Source: CAYSYM01 sp964435115 (lineage in GTDB: Bacteria; Chloroflexota; UBA6077; CF-72). Taken from it: 64,000 nucleotides of DNA. Both the position numbers and the translations under genes were made by a program. Position 1 is the stretch's first letter; each line of letters opens with the position of its first letter. This document shows positions 51,324 through 58,863 of this stretch, piece by piece. Location of the stretch: the NCBI GenBank assembly GCA_964435115.1, contig CAYSYM010000009.1, forward strand, positions 21,765-85,764, in the 5' to 3' direction. The notes beneath the pieces are model-generated. The model saw only the letters and a list, made by a program, of their open reading frames with translations. It was not told where the DNA came from and ran no database searches.

Positions 51324-53075
51324 ATGAAGCGAGCGTTTTCCGCGGCGCTGACGGCGGGACTCTTGCTCAGCAGTGTGGCCGGCACCTCGGTCGGCTACGC
51401 CCAGGCAGGCAAGAGCATCGTCATCGGCATGGGCCAGGAGCCCGACCGCATCTACAACTCGACGATGTTCGTCACCTCGCTCGTCGCCAACCTGGTGTAC
51501 GACAACCTGCTCGCCGTCGACGACCGCATGCAGGCGTACCCGTCGCTGGCTGCGCAGATCCCGACGCTGGAGAACGGGCTGGCCACGTTCACCGGCGAGG
51601 GCGGCGACCGCCGCCTGGAGGTGACCTTCCCGCTCCGCCAGGGCATCACCTGGAGTGACGGCACACCGTTCACGGCGGACGACGTGGTCTACTTCTGGCG
51701 GCTCATGATGAACCCCCAGTCCGGGTACGACACGAGCCTCGAGGGGAAGGTCAGCGACGTCGTGAAGCTGGACGACTACACGGTCAAGTTCGTCTGGCTC
51801 TCCGCCAACGAGGCGAAGGCGAAGGACCCGCAGACGTACGCCAACCAGGGCACCGACCCGGTCATCGACCCGCTCTACTTCTTCGGCCTCTTCGACAACC
51901 CGGACGGCATCCAGCCGCGCCACAAGCTGGCCGAGGTCGTCGCTGGCGATCCGATGACCAGCCCGGACGTCACCAATCTGGACAACTCTGACCTCGCCCG
52001 CAATCCGGTGGGCACCGGCCCCTACGTGCTCTCCTCCTGGGAGCCCGGCGTCGCGCTCACCTTCACCTCGCGCGGCGAGGCCCTCCCGCAGCGCCAGGGT
52101 CGGCCCAACATCGACACGGTCGTCTTCCGCATCATCCCGGCCAAGGACACCAACCTCGCCGCCCTCGAAGCCGGTGAGGTGCAGGTGGTCACCACCGACG
52201 TCCTGGACGTGGGCGACTCCAGCACGCTCGACGCCATGCCGGGCATCCAGGCCCAGTACGTCCAGGGCACTGTCTGGGAGCACCTCACGTTCAACTACGC
52301 CAACCCGTTCCTGGCCGACCGCAACGTGCGCCAGGCGATCGGCTACGGCGTCAACCGCCAGGAACTGGTGGACGTGCTCCTGTTCGGCAAGAGCCAGCCG
52401 GCCACCAGCCAGATCCCATCGTGGTCGTGGGCGTTCAACCCGGACGTGCAGCGCTACGAATACAACCCCGGCCTGGCCGACCAGCTCCTGCGCGCCTCGG
52501 GCTGGGAGCCCGGGCCGGACGGGATTCGGGTCAAGGACGGCCAGCGGCTCAGCCTGAAGTACTGGAGCACGCCGTCGGCGTTCCGCCCGCGCTTGCTACC
52601 CCTGGTGAAGGACCAGCTCGCCCAGATCGGCATCGAGATGAACGTCGAGCTGATCCCGGCGTCGGTCTACTTCAGCGGCAAGGGCGACTCGCCGCAGTCG
52701 CTCTCGGCGCGCCAGTTCGACGTGGCCGAGTTCGCCTGGGTAGGTGGCTACGACCCGGGCGCCGACTCCACCTACAGCATGCACTCCAAGAACATCCCGT
52801 CCAAGGAGAACAACTACCGCGGCGGCAACTACGGCGGGTTCCGCCACAACTACAACGATGTGCTCCTGAACCAGGGGACCAGCAGCCTGGACCAGGAGTT
52901 CCGCCGCATCGTCTACGCTCAGGTGCAGCAGATCTGGATGAGCGAGCTGCCGGTGCTGCCGCTGTTCCTCCGCCCGGTCACCGGCGCGGCTACCGCCAAC
53001 CTGGTCAACTTCCGGGTGAGCATGTCCTCGAGTGGCGAGACCTGGAACGTCGAGCAGTGGGACCTGGTGGGCTGA
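51324..53075 (+). CDS. Peptide-type ABC transporter substrate-binding protein (no lipobox)
   Basis: The 583-aa protein starts at ATG 51324 behind GGAGGGAG. The signal peptide (AALTAGLLLSSVAGTSVGYAQA) has no Cys, unlike the other SBP here, so it is secreted or tethered otherwise. SBP family 5 motifs: ITWSDGTPFTADDVVYFW, NPVGTGPYVLSSWEPG, RNVRQAIGYGVNRQEL. It shares the tandem pattern A-F-NPDV with the first importer SBP but is longer. It heads a cluster of two permeases. Confidence 0.9.
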   Translation: MKRAFSAALTAGLLLSSVAGTSVGYAQAGKSIVIGMGQEPDRIYNSTMFVTSLVANLVYDNLLAVDDRMQAYPSLAAQIPTLENGLATFTGEGGDRRLEVTFPLRQGITWSDGTPFTADDVVYFWRLMMNPQSGYDTSLEGKVSDVVKLDDYTVKFVWLSANEAKAKDPQTYANQGTDPVIDPLYFFGLFDNPDGIQPRHKLAEVVAGDPMTSPDVTNLDNSDLARNPVGTGPYVLSSWEPGVALTFTSRGEALPQRQGRPNIDTVVFRIIPAKDTNLAALEAGEVQVVTTDVLDVGDSSTLDAMPGIQAQYVQGTVWEHLTFNYANPFLADRNVRQAIGYGVNRQELVDVLLFGKSQPATSQIPSWSWAFNPDVQRYEYNPGLADQLLRASGWEPGPDGIRVKDGQRLSLKYWSTPSAFRPRLLPLVKDQLAQIGIEMNVELIPASVYFSGKGDSPQSLSARQFDVAEFAWVGGYDPGADSTYSMHSKNIPSKENNYRGGNYGGFRHNYNDVLLNQGTSSLDQEFRRIVYAQVQQIWMSELPVLPLFLRPVTGAATANLVNFRVSMSSSGETWNVEQWDLVG

Positions 53076-53104
53076 CCAGCACGCCCCGCTGCAGCTTCCA
53101 GGTG

Positions 53105-53143
53105 GCCGAGCACGGGGGCCGGGCTTTAGCCCCCGTGCTCGGC
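53105..53143 (+). terminator. Strong intercistronic hairpin after the SBP gene
   Basis: Perfect 15-bp GC-rich arms (53105-53119 and 53129-53143) flank a 9-nt loop 29 bp after the SBP stop. No T-run follows. Such stems usually stabilise the SBP transcript or attenuate downstream expression. A TATAGT hexamer (53151-53156) just beyond may restart transcription for the permeases. Confidence 0.65.
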
Positions 53144-53150
53144 CGGGCAG

Positions 53151-53156
53151 TATAGT
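53151..53156 (+). promoter_or_regulatory. -10 hexamer (TATAGT) before the permease genes
   Basis: TATAGT follows the hairpin by 7 nt and precedes GTG 53260 by 103 nt. No clear -35. Confidence 0.35.
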
Positions 53157-53259
53157 GAGCCCACTCGCTCGGCGGTCCGCAGCCGGAGCGGGCAGGGTGG
53201 AGGCCCCGCCTGCCCACTCCGCGCGTGCCGCGAGCTGCTGATCCAGGAGCGCCCGTTCG

Positions 53260-54222
53260 GTGACGCGATACCTCGTGCGCCGCCTCATGGAGGCGGCGAT
53301 CACGGTCCTGTTTGCCTCCGTCCTGATCTTCTTCATCCTGAACCTGAGCCCCGGCGGCCCGTTCGACGCCCTGGCGCAGACCCGTGGTCGCAACGACCCG
53401 GGCTACATCGATCGGCTCAACAAGCTGGTGGGGCTCGACAAGCCCATCCAGGAGCGCTACCTCGACTGGGCCTCGCGCGTGGTGCGCGGCGACTGGGGCG
53501 AGTCGTGGGCGGTCTCCAAGGGCCGACCCGTGAGCCGGCTGATCACCGAGCGACTCGGCAACACGGTCACGCTGATGGGCACGGCGCTCGTCGTCTCCCT
53601 CGTCATTGCCCTCGGGGTCGGCATCCTCTCGGCGGTCAAGCAGTACTCCTGGTTCGACTACGCCGCCACGGGATTCTCCTTCGCGGGGATCTCCATGCCC
53701 ACCTTCTGGTTCGGCCTGCTGCTCATCTTCATCTTCGGCCTCTGGCTGCGGGTCCTGCCGATCTCCGGGATGTACGACGTGGGCCGGGCCAACGACATCG
53801 GCGACCGCCTGCAGCACCTCATCCTCCCCGCGGTTGTGCTCAGCCTGGTCCAGGTGGCGCAGTGGAGCCGCTTCATCCGCAGCAGCCTGCTCGAAGTGCT
53901 CCGCCAGGATTTCGTGCGCACGGCGCGCGCCAAGGGGCTCGCGGGCCGGGCCGTCCTGCTGCGGCACGCCCTGCGGAACGCGCTCATCCCGGTGATCACC
54001 GTCGTCGCCATCGCCATCCCCGGCCTGTTCGGCGGTGCCATCATCACCGAGACGATCTTCGCCTGGCCCGGGATGGGCCGCCTCTACATCGACGCCGTCA
54101 ACGGGTCGGACTGGCCCGTGGCGATGGGTCTGCTGATCATCACCGCGCTCCTGGTGGCGCTCTCCAACCTGGTCGCCGACGTGCTCTACGCCGCGGTCGA
54201 CCCGCGCATCCGGTACAGCTAG
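53260..54222 (+). CDS. Peptide ABC transporter permease, DppB-like
   Basis: The 320-aa protein starts at GTG 53260. FFILNLSPGGPFDAL, the EAA loop FVRTARAKGLAGRAVLLRHALRN and the terminal VADVLYAAVDPRIRY identify the DppB/OppB family, with six membrane helices. Confidence 0.9.
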   Translation: MTRYLVRRLMEAAITVLFASVLIFFILNLSPGGPFDALAQTRGRNDPGYIDRLNKLVGLDKPIQERYLDWASRVVRGDWGESWAVSKGRPVSRLITERLGNTVTLMGTALVVSLVIALGVGILSAVKQYSWFDYAATGFSFAGISMPTFWFGLLLIFIFGLWLRVLPISGMYDVGRANDIGDRLQHLILPAVVLSLVQVAQWSRFIRSSLLEVLRQDFVRTARAKGLAGRAVLLRHALRNALIPVITVVAIAIPGLFGGAIITETIFAWPGMGRLYIDAVNGSDWPVAMGLLIITALLVALSNLVADVLYAAVDPRIRYS

Positions 54223-54245
54223 CGGGGCGCGTCTTCCCCAAGCGT

Positions 54246-55247
54246 ATGGCCGCCGTCTCGACTCCCGCCTCCCCAGTCGCCCCACCCGAGATCCAGCTCC
54301 CGCCTGGCGCCGCGCCAGTCCGCGTCCGGCAGGAAGGCGAGCTGCGCGCCGTCTGGCGCCGCTTCCGCCGCCACCGCATGGCCATTGCCAGCCTCGTCGT
54401 GCTCGGGCTCATCCTCCTGGCCGCCCTCACCGCCGAGTGGATCGCCCCCTACGACCCCCAGGCGATCGACCGCACCATCACCGGCCGGGCCGCCTCGGTG
54501 GGCGTGACGCTGCCGAGCTGGGTGCAGCAGACCGGGACGAACTGGCACTGGCTCGGCACGGACGAGCTCCGCCGCGACATCCTGTCGCGGCTCATCTTCG
54601 CCGGCCGGGTCTCGCTGGCGGTCGGCTTCGGCGCGATGGCCGTGTCCCTGACCATCGGCCTCCTCGTCGGCTCGATCGCCGGCTTCTTCGGGGGCTCGAC
54701 CGACTCGGTCTTGATGCGGCTGGTCGACCTCTTCCTGTCGTTCCCCTTCATCCCGCTGGTGATCGTGATCTCGGCCATGATCAAGGGGTACAACATCCCC
54801 GGCGACCAGACCCTGATCCAGGTGTTCGTCATCATCGTGGTGTTGACCGTCCTGGGCTGGATGGTGCCCGCCCGCCTCATCCGCAGCCAGTTCCTCTCGC
54901 TGCTGAACCGCGACTTCGTCATCGCCGCGCGGGCGCTCGGGGCCGGCAACCTGCGCCTGATCCTGCGGCACCTACTGCCGAACTCGGTCGCCCCGATCCT
55001 CGTGTTCGCCACCCTCCAGGTGGGCGAGTTCATCATCCTGGAATCCGCGCTCAGCTTCCTCGGCGTGGGGATCAGTCCACCCACGGCGAGCTGGGGCAAC
55101 ATGCTCACCGCGTTCCAGTCGTACATGCGCATCGCCCCATGGGTCACCATCTTCCCAGGGCTGATGATCTTCCTGACGGTGCTGAGCATCAACTTCATCG
55201 GCGACGGGCTGCGCGACGCCCTCGACCCGTACCTGAAGGAGCGGTAG
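54246..55247 (+). CDS. Peptide ABC transporter permease, DppC-like
   Basis: The 333-aa protein starts at ATG 54246. LIAPYD-type segment (EWIAPYDPQAIDRT), HWLGTDELRRDILSRLIFAGR, EAA loop FVIAARALGAGNLRLILRHLLPN and NFIGDGLRDALDP are DppC/OppC hallmarks. A 37-residue insert between TM1 and GTD is longer than in the first importer. No ATPase gene follows. Confidence 0.9.
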   Translation: MAAVSTPASPVAPPEIQLPPGAAPVRVRQEGELRAVWRRFRRHRMAIASLVVLGLILLAALTAEWIAPYDPQAIDRTITGRAASVGVTLPSWVQQTGTNWHWLGTDELRRDILSRLIFAGRVSLAVGFGAMAVSLTIGLLVGSIAGFFGGSTDSVLMRLVDLFLSFPFIPLVIVISAMIKGYNIPGDQTLIQVFVIIVVLTVLGWMVPARLIRSQFLSLLNRDFVIAARALGAGNLRLILRHLLPNSVAPILVFATLQVGEFIILESALSFLGVGISPPTASWGNMLTAFQSYMRIAPWVTIFPGLMIFLTVLSINFIGDGLRDALDPYLKER

Positions 55248-55267
55248 GCCGCGGAAGGGGCTGCGGC

Positions 55268-55628
55268 TACTCAGCCCACCACGCGAGTGCCAGGTGCTCG
55301 CGGAACGTCGCGTCCTTCGTCACCACTGGGAGGCCGGCGACCGTCGCATGGGCCGCCAGCAGGCGTTCTCGCTCTGCTCGACCAGCTCGCGCATTACAAG
55401 GTCGACCCGGCGCCCGAACAGGGCGCGTAGCTCGTCTTCCATGCGCAGCAGATCGGCCAGCGTCCGCGTTGCACTCGGCGCAAAAGTCACCAGGACGTCC
55501 ACGTCGCTTTCCCGGCCGAAGTCATCGCGGAGGACAGAACCGAACAGGTCCAACCGAGTGACTCTCCAGCGTCGGCAGAACTGGGCGACCGCCTCGCGGT
55601 CCACTCGAAGACGCGTGGTGACTGGCAC
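55268..55628 (-). pseudogene. Nucleotidyltransferase antitoxin fused out of frame to a PIN-toxin remnant
   Basis: From GTG 55628 to the stop at 55320 the frame encodes a MNT-type nucleotidyltransferase domain with the G-S-x10-D-x-D motif (LFGSVLRDDFGRESDVDVLV, residues about 30-48). After the VEQSEN segment the family's normal C-terminus is missing. In another frame the DNA continues as AERERLLAAHATVAGLPVVTKDATFREHLALAWWAE, the shape of a VapC C-terminus (with the final D in TKDATF), up to a TAG at 55268-55270. The simplest reading is a deletion that joined the two toxin-antitoxin genes. The truncated nucleotidyltransferase may still be made. Confidence 0.6.
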
Positions 55629-55778
55629 GTCATCCTCACTCGCCGTCAAGTATGTCTGCCGTCGACACGCCAGCACCAACATCGTGGCGCGAGGGGCACG
55701 CGTGGACGGCCCCCGCCAGCCTGCCCGCTACCGCCACATCATCGACCCCCGCTTCCCCTCCGCCCCGGCATTCCTTCC

Positions 55779-56336
55779 GTGAGACTCTTCTTCGCCGTCG
55801 AGCTGCCTGCGGAAGTGCAGCGGGTCCTCGGCCGCTTGCGGCCGCCGGACTCGACGCCGGGTGCGCGAGACTACCGCTGGGTCGACCCGGCGCTGCTCCA
55901 CGTCACGCTCGCGTTCCTCGCCGAGCAGCCGACGAGCCAACTCGCGGCCCTCACACGCATCGGGACGGAGGCGGCGCGGAGCTACGCACCCCTGCAGCTC
56001 GCCCTCTCCGAAGCGGGCAGCTTCGGCCCGCCACGCGCCCCACGCGTCCTATGGGTGGGGCTGCGTGGCGACACGAGCCACCTCACGCGCCTGCACGGGA
56101 GCCTGGCCACGAAGCTGCGGGAGGCCGGCTTCGCGGTGGAGGAGCGGGCCTTCGCGCCGCACGTCACGCTCGCCCGGCGGCGGCAGGAGGCTCGCAGGCC
56201 GTTGCTGTTCCCCTGGCCGCCGGGGGCCGCCCTCCCATCCCCGACCTTCACGGTCGACGCCCTGGCGCTCGTGCACAGCGAGCTCAGTCCCAGAGGCCCG
56301 CGCTACACGGCCCTGGAGCACTTCCGCCTGGGTTGA
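55779..56336 (+). CDS. thpR: RNA 2',3'-cyclic phosphodiesterase
   Basis: The 185-aa protein starts at GTG 55779. The two H-x-T-x motifs of the 2H phosphoesterase family are present: LLHVTLAFL (residues about 41-49) and FAPHVTLARR (about 125-134). The MRLFFAVELP N-terminus is typical of the ThpR/LigT family. It hydrolyses 2',3'-cyclic RNA ends to 2'-phosphates. It lies between two toxin-antitoxin loci. Confidence 0.93.
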   Translation: MRLFFAVELPAEVQRVLGRLRPPDSTPGARDYRWVDPALLHVTLAFLAEQPTSQLAALTRIGTEAARSYAPLQLALSEAGSFGPPRAPRVLWVGLRGDTSHLTRLHGSLATKLREAGFAVEERAFAPHVTLARRRQEARRPLLFPWPPGAALPSPTFTVDALALVHSELSPRGPRYTALEHFRLG

Positions 56337-56355
56337 GGCACCGCCCGCGCGTCGC

Positions 56356-56769
56356 TCAGGGCAGCAGCTCGAACGCCTCGCAGTGCCGCGGCCGGAACAT
56401 GCGGAAGTGGTGCTGGTCCAGGGTGAGGATGCGACTGACCCGCAGCCGCTCGGCGATGGCGACGATCGAGGCGTCAGCGACTCCGATCTGGCTGTCGGCG
56501 TACTCCTCGATCAGCTCGAGCGAACGCGTGAGGTCCGCCACCGTCATTCCTTCGAGGCGCAGCTCCCCAGACACGACCGCGCGCAGGTACGCTAGCTCTG
56601 CCCGCACGCCGAAGCGCGAGAGGATGAGATAGTCGGCTTCCACCAGGACGGTAACCGGCAGGAGGAGGATGTCTCCGCCCCCTCGCATGGCGTGCAGAAC
56701 GGACGTGTGGTCACGACTGGCGGTATCTACCGCAGCGATGAGCGCGCTCGAATCGACCAGGGCGAGCAT
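56356..56769 (-). CDS. vapC: PIN-domain toxin (VapC-like)
   Basis: The 137-aa protein starts at ATG 56769. PIN acidic residues are in order: ALVDSSAL, LVEADYL, VADASIVAIAERL and LTLDQHHF. It follows its antitoxin gene by 5 bp and is likely the RNase toxin of the pair. Confidence 0.85.
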   Translation of the reverse strand: MLALVDSSALIAAVDTASRDHTSVLHAMRGGGDILLLPVTVLVEADYLILSRFGVRAELAYLRAVVSGELRLEGMTVADLTRSLELIEEYADSQIGVADASIVAIAERLRVSRILTLDQHHFRMFRPRHCEAFELLP

Positions 56770-56774
56770 CGCGG

Positions 56775-57074
56775 CTAGGCGGCCGTGCTCTGGTCTTCAG
56801 TGGGCGGCGTCCTGCCAGCGTCGGGGCGCCTCGGCGACCATCCTTCAACGGGGTCGATTTCTGCTGCCAGAATCTCTTCGTCGCGACGCGCTAAGTCCGG
56901 GTCACCACTCCATCCGATCCCGGCGAAGGAGAGCCGGCGCTGGGGCCGATGCGTCTGAATGTACTCGCGCAGCGCCTCCTGCACCAGCGCCGTGAATGTC
57001 TGGCCCTGCTGGTCGGCCAGGTGCTTCGCCTCGATGAGCAGCCCCTCGTCGGCCAGGATCGTTGTTCGCTTCAC
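56775..57074 (-). CDS. vapB: Antitoxin (ribbon-helix-helix type, VapB-like)
   Basis: The 99-aa protein starts at GTG 57074 behind AGGAGG. The N-terminus VKRTTILADEGLLIEAKHLA, then GQTFTALVQEALREYI, matches a ribbon-helix-helix DNA-binding fold. The C-terminal tail (DEEILAAEIDPVEGW) probably wraps the toxin. A palindrome with GCGTATG arms lies 25 bp upstream. Confidence 0.75.
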   Translation of the reverse strand: MKRTTILADEGLLIEAKHLADQQGQTFTALVQEALREYIQTHRPQRRLSFAGIGWSGDPDLARRDEEILAAEIDPVEGWSPRRPDAGRTPPTEDQSTAA

Positions 57075-57098
57075 CCACCCATCCTCCTCGTATCGTAT

Positions 57099-57116
57099 GC
57101 GTATGCTAACATACGC
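57099..57116. promoter_or_regulatory. Inverted repeat operator for the vapBC pair
   Basis: Arms GCGTATG (57099-57105) and CATACGC (57110-57116) flank CTAA, with an adjoining CGTATCGTATGCGTATG direct-repeat run. This is a typical antitoxin autoregulatory site. Confidence 0.55.
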
Positions 57117-57228
57117 CCAGCCGTGGCAGGGCCGGCAGCCCCACGCCTCTGCGCTCGCGGGCGTGCCCTTCACCCGCCAGCCCCAGCTCCCCCGCTGGGA
57201 CGGACGGCTCCCGGCCCTGCTGGCCCGT

Positions 57229-57257
57229 TTGACGGCCTCGCACCCCCACGCTATAGT
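57229..57257 (+). promoter_or_regulatory. Promoter of the trp operon
   Basis: TTGACG (57229-57234) and TATAGT (57252-57257) are spaced 17 nt, which puts the start near 57264 and gives a leader of about 485 nt. Confidence 0.7.
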
Positions 57258-57426
57258 CCGGCCCGGCACACGGGCCGGCGTGCGGCGCGAACCGCTGCCG
57301 GTGCGGCCTGGATGCCGAGCGAGCCATACGCAAAGACGTCGACCAGGGCAAGTACGCGTCGGGGCGGGCCCAGAGAGCCGGGGTAGGTGGAAGCCGGTGC
57401 CCTGTTTCCTGACCGTGGCGGTATCC

Positions 57427-57615
57427 CCCGTCGATCCGCGACAGGGATACTGAAAACGAATGGACCTGCGAGTCGCCGACCGAACATCGGGTACGGGGCG
57501 CGGCCCCACCCCCGACCAGTAGGCTCGGCCGGAACGAGCGCCGTTACCATCGCTCAGGGCATGGCGTTGCCGGTGCCACCCGTCGCTGCGCGACAGGGGG
57601 CCTGAAAGCAGCGGG
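57427..57615 (+). repeat. Imperfect 37-nt repeat inside the T-box leader
   Basis: Segments 57427-57463 and 57579-57615 are aligned at the same spacing (152 nt) and share CCCGTCG, CGCGACAGGG and CTGAAA. They end in ATGG and CGGG respectively. The first carries the candidate TGG specifier. Confidence 0.6.
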
Positions 57616-57678
57616 CATGCCTGCACGAGGCCGCCGGCCGGGCCGGCGGCGAAGTAGGGTGGCACCACGAGCGGACCG

Positions 57679-57713
57679 AACCCCTCGTCCCTAGCGGGCG
57701 AGGGGTTCTTCTA
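57679..57713 (+). terminator. Intrinsic terminator of the T-box leader
   Basis: The 9-bp arms AACCCCTCG (57679-57687) and CGAGGGGTT (57699-57707) are followed by CTTCT. The 5' arm can alternatively pair with AGGG of the T-box core to form the antiterminator. Confidence 0.8.
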
Positions 57714-57747
57714 TGCAGGTCGACACGACGAGCGAACGGGACGAGCG

Positions 57748-58863
57748 ATGACGCAGCGCACTAACGAGCGACGGGATGGGCCAACCGGGGTCGGGCGCGG
57801 GCTCGGCAGCGGCGGGCGGCTGCGCCTGCTCACCGGCCTGCGGCCGACGGGCCGGCTGCACCTCGGCAACTACGTCGGCACGCTCGAGAAGGACGTCCAG
57901 CTCCAGGACGACCCACGCTACGAGTGCTTCTTCCTCATCGCCGACTACCACGCCCTCACCACCTACTACGAGTCCTCGCGCGAGATCGGCCGCAACGTCC
58001 GGGAGACGCTGCTCGACTTCCTGGCGGTCGGCATCGATCCGAACCGGAGCACCGTCTACCTGCAGTCGCTCGTGCCCGAGGTCGTCGAGCTGTTCCTCCT
58101 GTTCACCATGCTCGTCTCCGTGCCGCGGGCGCAGCGCATCCCCACGCTCAAGGAGCAGGTGCGCGACCTCAAGCTGGAGAGCGCCTCGCTGGGGCTGCTC
58201 AACTACCCGATCCTGCAGGCCGCCGACATCCTCATGGTCCGCGGCGAGGTCGTGCCAGTTGGCAAGGACCAGCTCTCGCACATCGAGATCACGCGCGAGG
58301 TCGCCCGGCGCTTCAACCAGCTCTACGCGCCGGTGTTCCCCGAACCCGAGGGGCTGGTCGGCCGGATCGCCACCCTGCCCGGCCTGGATGGCAAGCCCAA
58401 GATGAGCAAGTCGGTCGGCAACACCGTCGAGCTCGCGGACGACCGGGAGGCGGTGCAGCGCAAGATCATGCGGATGTACGTGGGCGACGCGTTTGCCCGC
58501 CAGCGCCCAACCGACCCCGGCCGCCTGCGCGGCAACCCGCTCTTCATCTACCACGACCTGTTCAACGCCGACGCGCCGGAGGTGCAGGACCTCAAGGCGC
58601 GCTACACCCGGGGTCAGGTGGGCGACGCCGAGATCAAGCAGAAGCTGGCCGCTGCGCTCAACCGCTTCCTGGACCCGATCCGCGAGCGGCGGGCGGCGTA
58701 CGAGCGGCAACCCGGGCTGCTGGAGGAGATCCTGGCCGAGGGCAGCCGCCGCGCTCGCCAAGAGGCGCGCCAGACGCTCCGCCTGGCGAGGGAGGCGATG
58801 AGCCTCGACTACTTCCAGCCGGCGCGCGAGCGTGTCGAGGCCGCCATCGGGAAACGCTCATGA
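57748..58863 (+). CDS. trpS: Tryptophan-tRNA ligase
   Basis: The 371-aa protein starts at ATG 57748, about 35 nt after the T-box terminator. Class I synthetase signatures are present: TGLRPTGRLHLGNYVG (HIGH) and KMSKSVGN (KMSKS), with PILQAADILMVRG and GKDQLSHIEITREVARRFN typical of TrpRS. An N-terminal extension of about 25 residues precedes the catalytic core. It charges tRNA-Trp. Its stop overlaps trpE as ATGA, so T-box control reaches the whole operon. Confidence 0.95.
   Translation: MTQRTNERRDGPTGVGRGLGSGGRLRLLTGLRPTGRLHLGNYVGTLEKDVQLQDDPRYECFFLIADYHALTTYYESSREIGRNVRETLLDFLAVGIDPNRSTVYLQSLVPEVVELFLLFTMLVSVPRAQRIPTLKEQVRDLKLESASLGLLNYPILQAADILMVRGEVVPVGKDQLSHIEITREVARRFNQLYAPVFPEPEGLVGRIATLPGLDGKPKMSKSVGNTVELADDREAVQRKIMRMYVGDAFARQRPTDPGRLRGNPLFIYHDLFNADAPEVQDLKARYTRGQVGDAEIKQKLAAALNRFLDPIRERRAAYERQPGLLEEILAEGSRRARQEARQTLRLAREAMSLDYFQPARERVEAAIGKRS

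Larger units (their letters stand above)
57320..57713 (+). promoter_or_regulatory. Tryptophan T-box leader with terminator/antiterminator
   Basis: The T-box core TAGGGTGGCACCACG (about 57654-57668) is complete, with TGGC matching a tRNA-Trp acceptor whose discriminator is G. Upstream are the AG-bulge and apical-loop motifs (AGAGAGCCGG, GGTAGGTGGAAGCC near 57371-57394), an AGTACG segment (57350-57355), and TGG at 57461-57463 as the probable specifier codon, in the context GAATGGACC. Stem III is near 57631-57651. It controls trpS and the trp genes; uncharged tRNA-Trp should favour the antiterminator. The leader (about 415 nt) is longer than usual, partly because of an internal 37-nt repeat. Confidence 0.85.
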
